A DNA stretch of 64,000 bases from the NCBI RefSeq assembly GCF_001421505.1, contig NZ_LMKL01000004.1, forward strand, positions 372,001-436,000, read 5' to 3'. Below, piece after piece: positions 30,205-38,857 of the stretch; positions within the stretch are counted from its first letter, which is position 1, and each line of letters opens with the position of its first letter. A model generated the notes under the pieces. It had not been told where the DNA came from. It saw nothing but the letters and a program-made list of their open reading frames with translations, and ran no database searches. A program made the translations under genes and the position numbers. The DNA comes from Sphingomonas sp. Leaf17 (GTDB lineage: Bacteria; Pseudomonadota; Alphaproteobacteria; Sphingomonadales; Sphingomonadaceae).

Positions 30205-32910
30205 ATGAAGAGTTCGATGTTCGGGACGCGCGCGGGCGCGGTGCTGCTGGCCGGCACCATGCTGGCCGGCGTTCCTGCCATCGCCCAGACCGTTCCGCCC
30301 CAGGCCGGGGACCCGGCACCGGTCGCCGCGCCCGTCGTACGACCGATCAAGACGCTGAGGGTCGAAGGGTCGCAGCGTATCGAGCCGGAAACGGTCCTGT
30401 CCTATACAAAGTTACGTAGCGGCCAGTCCTATACCAACGAAACGCTCGATCAGGCCATTCGCGACCTGTACGCCAGCGACCTGTTCGCTGAAGTGTCGAT
30501 CGCCGGCGCGGAAACGGGCGACATCGTCCTGCGGATTCGGGAAAACCCGATCATCAATCGCGTGATCCTGGAGGGCAACAAGCGGATCAAGAGCGACAAG
30601 ATCACCAAAGAGATCAAGCTTGCCCCGCGTCAGGTGTTCAGCCGTACGGCCGTGCGCCAGGATGTGGCCCGGATCGTCGAACTCTACCGCCGCCAGGGTC
30701 GCTTCGGCGCGGTGGTCGAACCGAAGATGGTCAGCCTCGATCAGAACCGCGTCGATATCGTGTTCGAAATCGCCGAAGGGCCGAAATCCAAGGTTCGCCA
30801 GATCAACGTGATCGGCAACGAGGTGTTTTCCGACGACGAAATCCGTGGCCAGATGGCGACGAAGCAGGCGCGGTTCTTCCGCCTGTTGTCATCCGCCACC
30901 AGCTACGATCAGGACCGGCTGGCCTATGACCAGCAGAAGCTGCGCCAGTTCTATCTGACCGAGGGCTATGCCGACTTCCGCGTGACCAGCGCGGTGGCGG
31001 AACTGACCCCGGACAAGAAGGACTTCATCATCACCTATGTGGTGGAGGAAGGGCCGCGCTACAAATTCGGCGACGTGACCGTCGACAGCCAGATCCGCGA
31101 CTTCGACAACAACAAGCTGGCGGCGTCGCTGCCGCTCAAGAAGGGCGACTGGTACAACGCGAAGCTGGTTGAGGATGCGATCGACACGCTGAGCCAGTCG
31201 GCCGGCCTGTTCGGCTATGCCTTCACCGAAGTGAATCCCGAATATCAGCGTGACAAGGACACGCTGACGATGGGAATCAACTTCAACATCGCCGAGGCCA
31301 AGCGGACCTACATCGAGCGCGTCGAGATCGCCGGCAACACCCAGACGCAGGACAAGGTGATCCGTCGCGAGATCCGTCTGGCCGAGGGGGATGCGTTCAA
31401 CACGTTCCAGGTCAAGCGATCGCAGGATCGGATCAACAGCCTTGGCTATTTCCAGGACAAACTGGAAATCAAGCAGACGCCGGGGTCGTCGCCCGACCGC
31501 GTGATCCTTGAAACCACGGTCGAGGAAAAATCGACGGGCGAGCTGACGCTGTCGGCCGGTTTCTCAAGCCTCGAACGCTTCATCGTCCAGGCCTCGATCA
31601 CGCAGCGTAACTTCCGTGGCAAGGGCCAGGAACTGCGCGCCAGCGTCAATTATTCGAGCTATTCTAAGTCGGTGGAGCTGGGCTTTACCGAGCCGTATCT
31701 GTTCGACAAGAACATCGCGATCGGCGGCGACGTCTTCCGCCGCGATTACAACGCGTTCAATTTCAACGGCAACAGCCGCCAGACGACCTACAGCCAGGTG
31801 TCGACCGGGTTCCAGCTTCGCGCCGGCGTGCCGCTGACCGAATACTGGTCGCTGTCGGGTCGCTACGGCCTGTCCTATGACGAGGTCGGTCTCGATCAGG
31901 CGACCTATTTCACCAACGGGGTCTGCGATCCGCTGAAGGCGGGGCGCTATCTCTGCGAGGCGACCGGCAACCGCTGGACATCGTCGGTCGGCTTCTCGCT
32001 GATCTACGACAGCCTTAACAGTCGTCTGCGGCCGACCGCCGGGCAGCGGGTTTCGCTCAGCGGCGATTTCGCCGGTCTTGGCGGCGACGTGAAGTATCTG
32101 CGCGCCCGCATCGAAGGCTCGAAATTCTGGGGGCTGGGCAGCGGCTTCGTGTTCTCGGTCCTGGGCGAGGGTGGCTATATCCACGCGCTGGAGGACAGCC
32201 GCGGTCCGGGCGTCGATCCGGTGCGGATCACCGATCGCTTCTATCTGGGCGAGCCGCAGTTCCGCGGTTTCGACATTCGCGGCGTCGGCCCGCGCGTGCA
32301 GCGTATTCCGTTCACGACCGATGCAACGACGGGTCGCCAGATCCTGGTCACCGACCGCAACCAGATCGTCGACGACGCACTGGGCGGCAAGGCCTATTAT
32401 CTGGGTCGTGCCGAGCTTGAGATCCCGCTGGGGTCGGGCGCGCGCGAGCTTGGTTTGCGTCCGTCGATCTACGCGCAGATCGGTGGCCTGTTCGGCATTA
32501 CGCGGCCGTTGCCGACCGCCAACTTCCCGTCGATCACCGACGCGCAGGGCAATGTCACCGTGCTGCCGCTGACGACGCCGGTGCTGGATTCGTCCGGTCG
32601 CCAGCTGTATCTGGTGTCGGGTCAGGATACGACCAATGCCGGCGCGGTCACCACCTGCGCGATCGGATATTCGGCGGTCGGTGGCGGAACCTGTGCCGGC
32701 ACGTCGACCAACTCGATCTTCTCGACGTCGATCGCGCCGTTCTCCGAACAGTTCCTGGGCGATTCGGCCCGGCCGCGTCTGTCGGTCGGTATCGGCGTCA
32801 ACTGGAACTCGCCGTTCGGCCCGCTGCGCATCGACGTGGCGCGCGCGCTGATGAGCCAGCCGGGCGACGACAAGAAACTCGTTACGTTCAATGTAGGGAC
32901 ACAGTTCTGA
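30205..32910 (+). CDS. bamA: Outer membrane protein assembly factor BamA
   Basis: A 901-residue outer-membrane beta-barrel that inserts other barrels. The signal peptide is MKSSMFGTRAGAVLLAGTML followed by AGVPAIAQ. POTRA repeats follow (first at IKTLRVEGSQRIEPETVLSY, later VRQINVIGNEVFSDDEIRGQ, RVEIAGNTQTQDKVIRREI), then the barrel from about residue 440. The tail ends in VTFNVGTQF, a typical C-terminal beta signal with terminal Phe. The GQPQFRGFD-like region EPQFRGFDIRGVGPR is the conserved L6 loop containing RGF. Start chosen for the signal peptide, 70 bases after rseP. Confidence 0.98.
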   Translation: MKSSMFGTRAGAVLLAGTMLAGVPAIAQTVPPQAGDPAPVAAPVVRPIKTLRVEGSQRIEPETVLSYTKLRSGQSYTNETLDQAIRDLYASDLFAEVSIAGAETGDIVLRIRENPIINRVILEGNKRIKSDKITKEIKLAPRQVFSRTAVRQDVARIVELYRRQGRFGAVVEPKMVSLDQNRVDIVFEIAEGPKSKVRQINVIGNEVFSDDEIRGQMATKQARFFRLLSSATSYDQDRLAYDQQKLRQFYLTEGYADFRVTSAVAELTPDKKDFIITYVVEEGPRYKFGDVTVDSQIRDFDNNKLAASLPLKKGDWYNAKLVEDAIDTLSQSAGLFGYAFTEVNPEYQRDKDTLTMGINFNIAEAKRTYIERVEIAGNTQTQDKVIRREIRLAEGDAFNTFQVKRSQDRINSLGYFQDKLEIKQTPGSSPDRVILETTVEEKSTGELTLSAGFSSLERFIVQASITQRNFRGKGQELRASVNYSSYSKSVELGFTEPYLFDKNIAIGGDVFRRDYNAFNFNGNSRQTTYSQVSTGFQLRAGVPLTEYWSLSGRYGLSYDEVGLDQATYFTNGVCDPLKAGRYLCEATGNRWTSSVGFSLIYDSLNSRLRPTAGQRVSLSGDFAGLGGDVKYLRARIEGSKFWGLGSGFVFSVLGEGGYIHALEDSRGPGVDPVRITDRFYLGEPQFRGFDIRGVGPRVQRIPFTTDATTGRQILVTDRNQIVDDALGGKAYYLGRAELEIPLGSGARELGLRPSIYAQIGGLFGITRPLPTANFPSITDAQGNVTVLPLTTPVLDSSGRQLYLVSGQDTTNAGAVTTCAIGYSAVGGGTCAGTSTNSIFSTSIAPFSEQFLGDSARPRLSVGIGVNWNSPFGPLRIDVARALMSQPGDDKKLVTFNVGTQF

Positions 32911-33578
32911 TGAAGATCCTCAAGACCATTTTGCTGGCTGCCGCCGTCGTGGCACCGACCACCATCGTCGCGACCCAGGCACAGGCCCAGGTTGCCGGCG
33001 TCGCCGTGGCCGATCCCGAGGCCGCCGTTGCCGGTTCCAAGGCCTGGGCGGCCGCCCGCACCCAGATCGAAACCACCTACAAGGCACAGCTCGACCAGGC
33101 CGAGGCCCGCCGTCAGGCCATCGGCAAGGAACTGCAGCCGCTGTATCAGGCGTTCGAAACCGCGCGTCGCGCACCGGGTGCGACCGAAGCCGCCCTGCGC
33201 CCGCAGGCGACCGCGTTGCAGACCCGCGAGACTGCCGCCAATCAGGAGCTTCAGCGCCTGACCCAGCCGGCGCAGCGCGCGCAGCAATATGCGATCGAGC
33301 AGATTTCGGCCAAGCTGCCCGAGGCGGTCAATGCCGCCGTTCGTGCCAAGAACGTCACGCTGCTGATCCGTCCGAACGCGGCGTTGTTCGCGCAGCCGAA
33401 CGCGGACATCACCGCCGCCGTGACGACCGAGCTTGACCGTCTGGTCCCCAGCGTCGGCGTCACGCCGCCGGCGGGCTGGCAGCCCGGACAGCAGGGTCAG
33501 CAGGCTGCGGCGGGTGCGGCACCCGCCGCCGGTGCCGCACCGCGCGCCGCTGCACCACGGGCCTCGTCGGGCCGGTGA
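32910..33578 (+). CDS. OmpH/Skp family periplasmic chaperone
   Basis: A 222-residue exported protein. Signal peptide [20 protein letters not shown] ends near ATQAQAQV; the body is a coiled coil rich in Ala, Gln and Glu (residues about 50-150), as in Skp, which holds unfolded outer-membrane proteins for BamA. A Gly/Gln/Ala/Pro-rich tail extends the C terminus. Position directly after bamA (1-base overlap, TGATG) and before fabZ is the conserved alphaproteobacterial order. Confidence 0.9.
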   Translation: MKILKTILLAAAVVAPTTIVATQAQAQVAGVAVADPEAAVAGSKAWAAARTQIETTYKAQLDQAEARRQAIGKELQPLYQAFETARRAPGATEAALRPQATALQTRETAANQELQRLTQPAQRAQQYAIEQISAKLPEAVNAAVRAKNVTLLIRPNAALFAQPNADITAAVTTELDRLVPSVGVTPPAGWQPGQQGQQAAAGAAPAAGAAPRAAAPRASSGR

Positions 33579-34048
33579 GCGACGCCGTCAGGGCCGCCAT
33601 CGGCCCGCTCGATATCGGGCGGGTGATGGCGGCGTTGCCGCATCGCTATCCGATGCTGCTCGTCGACCGGGTGGAAACGCTGGTTCCCGATGTGTCGATC
33701 ACCGCGATCAAGGCGGTGTCGATGAACGAAGGGTTCTTCCAGGGGCATTTTCCCGGCCGGCCGATCATGCCCGGCGTGCTGATCGTCGAGGCCATGGCGC
33801 AGGCGGCGGGGATTCTCGCGGTCGAGTCCCTGGGCCTCGCCGGCTCGGGCAAGCTGGTATATTTCATGGCGATCGACGGCGCGAAGTTTCGCAAGCCGGT
33901 AGAGCCGGGCGTATTGCTGCAACTGGACGTGACGTTCGTTCAGAAGCGGTCGAGCGTGTGCAAGTTCTCCGGACGGGCGCTGGTCGATGGCCAACTGGTG
34001 GCCGAGGCGAACTTCACCGCGATGATCGCCGACCCACCCAAAGCCTGA
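33575..34048 (+). CDS. fabZ: 3-hydroxyacyl-ACP dehydratase FabZ
   Basis: A 157-residue hotdog-fold dehydratase of fatty acid synthesis. [13 protein letters not shown] opens the fold; the catalytic His58 is in [15 protein letters not shown] and Glu72 in [12 protein letters not shown]. The GTG start overlaps the stop of the chaperone gene (GTGA). Terminates before rpmE. Confidence 0.97.
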   Translation: MSDAVRAAIGPLDIGRVMAALPHRYPMLLVDRVETLVPDVSITAIKAVSMNEGFFQGHFPGRPIMPGVLIVEAMAQAAGILAVESLGLAGSGKLVYFMAIDGAKFRKPVEPGVLLQLDVTFVQKRSSVCKFSGRALVDGQLVAEANFTAMIADPPKA

Positions 34049-34072
34049 GCGGCGGCGGTAAACTTGCATAAC

Positions 34073-34105
34073 GGCGCGCACCGGTATAGGTGCGCGCCTT
34101 CGTTT
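34073..34105 (+). terminator. Terminator after fabZ
   Basis: GGCGCGCACC at 34073-34082 pairs perfectly with GGTGCGCGCC at 34089-34098 around GGTATA, followed by TTCGTTT. It lies 25 bases after fabZ and likely ends the envelope-biogenesis operon. Confidence 0.75.
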
Positions 34106-34143
34106 CAGGCTGGTCGGAACCAGCTATTTCCCGGAGAAACACC

Positions 34144-34374
34144 ATGAAGACTGGCATCCATCCCGACTACCACATGATCCGCGTCCAGATGACCGATGGT
34201 TCGTCGTACGAGACGCGCTCGACCTGGGGCAAGGAAGGCGATCTGATGACGCTGGAAATCGATCCGCTCGCGCACCCGGCATGGACCGGCGGCCGTGGTT
34301 CGATGCTCGACACCGGCGGCCAGGTCGCACGCTTCAACAAGCGTTTCGGTGGTGGCCTGACGCTGCGCAAGTAA
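34144..34374 (+). CDS. rpmE: 50S ribosomal protein L31
   Basis: A 76-residue ribosomal protein. It begins [20 protein letters not shown] and ends in [15 protein letters not shown], both typical of L31. The four zinc-binding cysteines of the C+ form are absent, so it is the zinc-free form, which is common in this group. The ATG follows a CCCGGAGAAACACC site. An in-frame upstream extension is not conserved in character. Confidence 0.96.
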   Translation: MKTGIHPDYHMIRVQMTDGSSYETRSTWGKEGDLMTLEIDPLAHPAWTGGRGSMLDTGGQVARFNKRFGGGLTLRK

Positions 34375-34413
34375 GCGACAGCATTAACGCGGCGTTAGCC
34401 ACATGCAGATAGG

Positions 34414-34442
34414 GTTTCCCTCAGGTCCAACCTGAGGGAAAC
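34414..34442 (+). promoter_or_regulatory. Hairpin covering the ribosome binding site of the PilZ gene
   Basis: GTTTCCCTCAGGT (34414-34426) and ACCTGAGGGAAAC (34430-34442) form a perfect 13-base stem with a 3-base loop ending four bases before the ATG. GAGGG, the only Shine-Dalgarno-like element, is inside the right arm. The structure could block translation until opened, or act as a terminator of rpmE that lacks a T tract. Confidence 0.55.
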
Positions 34443-34446
34443 TCCC

Positions 34447-34779
34447 ATGTTCGCCGCTGAATTCGAGCCTGCCATCGCCAACGGAAGACGCCGCGAACCG
34501 CGTGCGCCCGTGTCGCTGGACGCTGCTCTCGGCCTTGGTGGGCTTGCGCGGACCTTGTGCAAGGTCATCGACATTTCCATCAACGGCGCCCGCCTTCAGA
34601 CCTATTCGTCGATCCCCGAAAAATCGGTGATCTGGCTGACCCTTCCGCGCGTCGGGCATGTCGCGGCCGACGTGATCTGGTCGGACGACTATGTCGCGGG
34701 TTGCCAGTTCCGTACGCCGATCGACCCCACCATCCTCGACAGTCTGATCGACATCGGACGGGGACGCGCCGCGGCGTAA
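34447..34779 (+). CDS. PilZ-domain protein (possible c-di-GMP receptor)
   Basis: A 110-residue single-domain protein. The c-di-GMP-binding signature is visible: RRREPR (RxxxR) near residues 14-19 and DISINGARL (D-x-S-x-x-G) near residues 40-48, followed by a beta-rich body (VIWLTLPRVGHVAADVIW). Such proteins couple c-di-GMP levels to motility or surface polysaccharide. It stands alone after rpmE, and its ribosome site lies in a strong hairpin. Confidence 0.9.
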   Translation: MFAAEFEPAIANGRRREPRAPVSLDAALGLGGLARTLCKVIDISINGARLQTYSSIPEKSVIWLTLPRVGHVAADVIWSDDYVAGCQFRTPIDPTILDSLIDIGRGRAAA

Positions 34780-34789
34780 GGGCCGCTGT

Positions 34790-35308
34790 TCAATCCATTG
34801 GTGAGGCCGGCGCGAGAATATCCTTGCCGATCCCGCCTAGCGCCATGCGTATTGTCAGGATGACAAAAACCAGGAAGCCGATCTGGCTCATGATCTGCGG
34901 GCTCGACACGAGATGGTCGAGAAACGCGCCGTCCGGCCGGTAGAACGCCGTAATCGCGAGGTTGTGAATGACGTTCGTGGTTATGACTGCTGCCGTCATC
35001 GGCACGCCGATAACGGGACGAATTACGAGAAGCAGCGCAACGAGCGGGTCGATGATCGTGAGGCTCGACCAATAGACCGCGCTCGGCCATGCCACGCCGC
35101 CATAGTCCCAGAACAGCCCATGCTGCACCAGGATACGAGCGTGGTTGAGACCGGCAAGGACGAGGCAGGCTGCCCATATATATCGGATGATGCGGCCCCG
35201 GCGTCCCATGCGGTCATAGGGCCTGAACACCCCTGGCGATGCAAGCCGATGCATGAAACAGGACGGCATCCGCGGATCGGAAAGCGGTGACGAAGCCAGG
35301 TCAGTCAT
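34790..35308 (-). CDS. Small integral membrane protein of unknown function
   Basis: About 172 residues with four hydrophobic segments in the last 125 residues (IIRYIWAACLVLAGLNHARI, IIDPLVALLLVIRPVIGVPM, AAVITTNVIHNLAITAFY, IGFLVFVILTIRMALGG). I do not recognise a family. The start is uncertain: Met codons at 35308, 35254 and 35209 are all possible, and the last would begin directly before the first membrane segment. It sits at the host/prophage boundary and could belong to either. Confidence 0.6.
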   Translation of the reverse strand: MTDLASSPLSDPRMPSCFMHRLASPGVFRPYDRMGRRGRIIRYIWAACLVLAGLNHARILVQHGLFWDYGGVAWPSAVYWSSLTIIDPLVALLLVIRPVIGVPMTAAVITTNVIHNLAITAFYRPDGAFLDHLVSSPQIMSQIGFLVFVILTIRMALGGIGKDILAPASPMD

Positions 35309-35504
35309 GACCGGCGGGGGAGCGCCACGACGTGCGTATCGCCGCTGCGTCGCGAAAGGAATTGGTGGGCCCGGCACCTATCGAACTGATGGTCTTATAG
35401 CACCGATCGCCGACGGCGAAATACCCCCACGGATACCCCCGCATGATAGCGGCTGCGGGCAGGGCCGCGTCGGCGTCGACCGCTACCCTAGCGCCGATAC
35501 CCCC

Positions 35505-36623
35505 GTGCCGTCCGACCAATCGCAGGCCGATGGCGGGGTGACCCAAGTGGATCGCGAGGCGGTCTTTCTGGACCATGAGCGGGCGTATTTCGAGCGCGGG
35601 TTCTTCGCAGCCTATGCCTGGATGCTGACGACACGAGACAAAGTGACGCTTTCGGATGCCGTCATTGAGCATGCATGGCAGCATCGCGACGAAGGCATGG
35701 ACGGCGACGATATTCTCCCGCTGCCCACCCAATCGCCCCCACCGGCTGATGGGGTGCGAAAGGGCGATAGCTTGGCGACCGCAAAGGCTCGATTGTCCAT
35801 TGCGGCGGTTAAGGCTCTCAATTCCGGGCGTCCAGTTATCGAGGTGCTGACAGATGACATTGCAGTCTTGATCGCGGCGCATTCGGATCAGGATCGTGTC
35901 CTCTCCACCCCTCGCGACGACGTGCGGGAGCCTGCCGACGCCGGACCTGTGCATGCGACCGATCGGGCGGGAGTGGGAACAGGCTGGGTCGCATGGAACC
36001 CGGACAGCGGCGAGGAATACACCCCTGACCATCCCGTCGACAGTGGCGAATGCGTGGAAGCGGAGCGAATCCGCCGCTCGACACCGCAAGAGGACACACT
36101 CTGGCAGGCAATGCAGGAGCAGTTCACACGCGCCGAAGCTCTGGCTGCCGCCCTCGCCGCTACCCAGCCCGCAACGGCGCAGGAGGGGGAGGCGCATATC
36201 GACGCGCGCTATCTGATCCGCAAGGGCGGGGCATTCTACCGGCCAAATGCGCAGGGCTATACCCGCTCGAAAGCCGACGCCGGTCGCTACACGCTGGCCG
36301 AAGCCGTATCCCATAGTCACCCGAACGGGCCGAACGGGCCGCGCGACGACATAGATTATATGCCGGCAGACGCCACCACCCCGACGCATCCCGCCGTATT
36401 GGACGACGACCTGGTGTGGCTATCGTCTCAACGCCGCCTGTCCTTGGCGTTTTACTCCCCGATCTATGGCGATGATGACGATCAGATCGAGGAGTGGCGG
36501 GTCGAGGAGGAGAGCGGCGGCATCAATGATCGCGAGTGGAATACGGTTGGCCGCGGCGCGACTGTCGCAGAAGCTATTGCATCTGCCCGCTCGGTCGAAC
36601 GCGGCGCGGGAGGCGCAGCGTAA
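35505..36623 (+). CDS. Phage accessory protein of unknown function
   Basis: About 372 residues from a GTG; a second GTG 14 codons later is possible. Pro- and Asp-rich hydrophilic protein. A block around YLIRKGGAFYRPNAQGYTRS looks like a short domain that recurs in phage and plasmid proteins. The C terminus (QRRLSLAFYSPIYGDDDDQI) is acidic. No catalytic motif is seen. Its stop overlaps the next gene (TAATG), so they form a pair. Confidence 0.6.
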   Translation: MPSDQSQADGGVTQVDREAVFLDHERAYFERGFFAAYAWMLTTRDKVTLSDAVIEHAWQHRDEGMDGDDILPLPTQSPPPADGVRKGDSLATAKARLSIAAVKALNSGRPVIEVLTDDIAVLIAAHSDQDRVLSTPRDDVREPADAGPVHATDRAGVGTGWVAWNPDSGEEYTPDHPVDSGECVEAERIRRSTPQEDTLWQAMQEQFTRAEALAAALAATQPATAQEGEAHIDARYLIRKGGAFYRPNAQGYTRSKADAGRYTLAEAVSHSHPNGPNGPRDDIDYMPADATTPTHPAVLDDDLVWLSSQRRLSLAFYSPIYGDDDDQIEEWRVEEESGGINDREWNTVGRGATVAEAIASARSVERGAGGAA

Positions 36624-37090
36624 TGGCCTATGCCGAAAAGACCACGGTCGCGGTTGAAAAGACCATCGCTGACATCATCACCTTGCTTAAGCGCGCCGGC
36701 GCAATCCGCATCATGCAGTTCGACGAGCCGGAGCGCTTCACGATCCAGTTCAGCATGAGGGACCGCATGGTGCGGTTCCGCGTCGCGCACCCCGAGATCG
36801 ACGCCATGCCCAAGGTGAACGGACGAAACCAGTCCTACACGCGCGCGCAGCGGATTGAGATAGCAGAACAGGTGAAGCGAGCGCGTGCGCGGGCGTTGAT
36901 GCTGGTCATCAAGGCCAAGCTGGAAAGCGTCGAGAGCGAGGTCGAGACGTTCGAACAGGCGTTCCTCGCCAACGTCGTCATGCACAACGACGAGACAGTG
37001 TACGAACGCATCGCCGCGCCGATCGCCGAGGAATACCGAGTTGGCGGCACGAAGATGTTGATGATCGCGCATTGCAGGGAAGGGCGATGA
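36623..37090 (+). CDS. Conserved phage protein of unknown function
   Basis: A 155-residue protein with an N-terminal alpha/beta part (KTTVAVEKTIADIITLLKRAG, then FTIQFSMRDRMVRFRV) and a helical C-terminal part (RARALMLVIKAKLESVESEV, TFEQAFLANVVM). This layout is familiar from phage and mobile-element proteins in proteobacteria that have no assigned function. It is coupled to the preceding gene by a 1-base overlap. Confidence 0.7.
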   Translation: MAYAEKTTVAVEKTIADIITLLKRAGAIRIMQFDEPERFTIQFSMRDRMVRFRVAHPEIDAMPKVNGRNQSYTRAQRIEIAEQVKRARARALMLVIKAKLESVESEVETFEQAFLANVVMHNDETVYERIAAPIAEEYRVGGTKMLMIAHCREGR

Positions 37091-37159
37091 CCCGCGACGC
37101 GCTATCGGATCAACCGGCCCGGGTAGATACTGGCGGTGCTAATCTCGGCCGCGTTTGGC

Positions 37160-37429
37160 TCAGACAGCGAGGTCGCCCTCATCGATTAAGACCGGTTCAT
37201 CGATCTGGCCGTTTGCGGCGCGGACCTTTTCTGCGGCTCGGCGCGCGATCTGTGGAAAAACGTCTTGGAAAGCATCCGCCAGCGACATCCCATCGGGAAT
37301 GCCACCGCGAGCGGCCGCCACCGCTGCGTATGTCGCACGGCCACGCCAAGGCTGATCTCTCCACTCCCAATCTTGGATGCGGCGGTCGTGACTGATCTCA
37401 AACTCGAAGTCTTGGATATCGTTGATCAT
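37160..37429 (-). CDS. Small hypothetical protein
   Basis: An 89-residue hydrophilic protein (MINDIQDFEFEISHDRRIQD, then GRATYAAVAAARGGIPDG and a helix with FPQIARRAAEKVRAANGQ). Composition is protein-like on this strand and poor on the opposite one. A GGAG lies 8 bases before the ATG. No family recognised. Confidence 0.5.
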   Translation of the reverse strand: MINDIQDFEFEISHDRRIQDWEWRDQPWRGRATYAAVAAARGGIPDGMSLADAFQDVFPQIARRAAEKVRAANGQIDEPVLIDEGDLAV

Positions 37430-37650
37430 GGGTCGCTCTCCATCTTCCCGCGAATTGGTACAAGGTATCTGGTCGTCTCGGTGCGGGCTGACTTACATTC
37501 TTGCCAGCGAGAGCGGTGCATCTCTAAGCGCAGCTGGTTGGCGGTTCCTCTTGCACGTCCCCGGCCGCAGCTGGGACACGCCTTCGCGACTGCGAACGGA
37601 CAAGCACCCGACTGAAGACAAGTTCGCTTACGGCTTGGGTGCTTTGAGCG

Positions 37651-38055
37651 TCAGTTCTTCGGCCGAGAAGCTGCCTCGGCGGGCGGGGCGATCATCGTCG
37701 GCTGGGCTACAGCGGCGACTGGAGCAGGAGGCGATACCGAAAAGTTGCGGTTGAGCAGCCAAGTCGCAACCGGAGCCACGAGCAAACCTAAAATGCCGAA
37801 CACCCACACGACGCCTCGCAAGAACGAAAGCGTCTCGCGCAGGTCAGAGATCTTCTCCCCGTGCTTCCCAACATCAGTTATAAGCCGATCCACCTTCGCA
37901 CACAGGTCTCCAACGCTGCGCTGGACTTCAACGACCGCCTGCAAAGTGAAATCGTGAGTTTGCGGCTGGTATTTGGACGGAGGGACGTCCGGCTGGTCAA
38001 CCGGCGCTTCATCACGCTCCGGCCCGCGCCCTCGACTTCCGCCGGCCCTAACCAT
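37651..38055 (-). CDS. Small coiled-coil membrane protein (XhlA-like layout)
   Basis: A 134-residue protein: a Pro/Arg-rich N terminus, an amphipathic helix with heptads (residues about 50-80, VEVQRSVGDLCAKVDRLITD), then one transmembrane helix (GVVWVFGILGLLVAPVATWL) and a Pro/Ala-rich tail. A coiled coil followed by one membrane span resembles the phage XhlA/holin-accessory proteins, but the match is one of layout only. Its ATG overlaps the stop of the upstream gene by 8 bases. Confidence 0.6.
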   Translation of the reverse strand: MVRAGGSRGRGPERDEAPVDQPDVPPSKYQPQTHDFTLQAVVEVQRSVGDLCAKVDRLITDVGKHGEKISDLRETLSFLRGVVWVFGILGLLVAPVATWLLNRNFSVSPPAPVAAVAQPTMIAPPAEAASRPKN

Positions 38056-38326
38056 TAGCGTCTGCCTGGAAGGTTTCCTTGATCCAGTCCCAGAACGCCG
38101 TGCTGGAATAACCGTAATAGTCCGGGGATAGGCGAACGACGAAGAGGCCGTGGCGCTGATCATCTTCAAGAGCTAGCGCGCTTACGAGCGATTGCGCGGT
38201 TCCCGAGGCTGCGACGACGGCCAAAGTGGTCGACCATCGGTTGGATTTGCCAGGGTACGTCCGCAGCGCCGCATCGACGGCCGCCGTATTATCTAACTGC
38301 TGCGACACAACCGCAAAAAGAGACAT
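38048..38326 (-). CDS. Small hypothetical protein
   Basis: A 92-residue soluble protein (MSLFAVVSQQLDNTAAVDAA, KSNRWSTTLAVVAASGTAQS, then GLFVVRLSPDYYGYSSTAFWD). The alternating beta and helix pattern is compact. No family recognised. It is translationally linked to the coiled-coil membrane protein gene that follows, so the two may act together. Confidence 0.6.
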   Translation of the reverse strand: MSLFAVVSQQLDNTAAVDAALRTYPGKSNRWSTTLAVVAASGTAQSLVSALALEDDQRHGLFVVRLSPDYYGYSSTAFWDWIKETFQADANG

Positions 38327-38581
38327 TGCTACTCCACGACGTAATATGCGTTGGATAGGCGTAACTGGTCTAGGTTACCAGAGGATGCCTCAACGGGTAA
38401 AATTCCGACATTCAGGCTGCGAACTCGGGGCATCCTCGCCCGGATAATACGTACGGTCGGCATGGGCCGTGCGTGCTCACCAATATCGACCGACCTCGCG
38501 ATTCCGGCGCACGTCGTCGCTAAGCCGGATGGTCGGGTGGGTCATGTTGAGAACGAAAGCAGAACGGGGTAACCTGCCGCC

Positions 38582-38857
38582 ATGCTCCGATTCGTTACGC
38601 CCCGCCGGCTGCCACGGCAGCGAATAGCCGACCCACGCCAGGCGCTCGCGACCATCGCAGCGGACCAGGGCCACACCCTGACGGCGCTATCGCGCATGCT
38701 CAGCCGCCGGCCGGGCTACCTGCGGGACTTCGTGGTCCACGGCCGCCCGAAGGCCCTGACGCCTCGCGATCACCGGCTGCTTAGCGATATGCTGGGCGTG
38801 GAGGTCGGCATCCGCGATCTGTGGGATCAAGACGGGTGGGGCGAATCAAAGGGGTAG
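38582..38857 (+). CDS. Small helix-turn-helix-like protein
   Basis: A 91-residue basic protein. ALATIAADQGHTLTALSRML followed by GYLRDFVVHGRPKALTPRDH and LLSDMLGVE reads like an XRE-type helix-turn-helix, with recognition helix near RRPGYLRDFV. Such proteins are frequent in sphingomonad prophages. A regulatory role for the neighbouring genes is inference. Confidence 0.65.
   Translation: MLRFVTPRRLPRQRIADPRQALATIAADQGHTLTALSRMLSRRPGYLRDFVVHGRPKALTPRDHRLLSDMLGVEVGIRDLWDQDGWGESKG

Noticed and set aside
37087-37395. Plus-strand frame starting ATGA-coupled to the 155-residue phage gene
   Set aside because: Arg/Pro/Gly-rich after the first 20 codons, and the opposite strand has a better gene with a ribosome site.
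37422-37754. Plus-strand frame of 110 codons
   Set aside because: Ser/Arg-rich, no ribosome site, and overlaps the end of a more convincing minus-strand membrane protein gene.
38340-38480. Possible tRNA-like segment with short stems near an integration boundary
   Set aside because: No acceptor stem, anticodon arm and T-loop consensus could be lined up.
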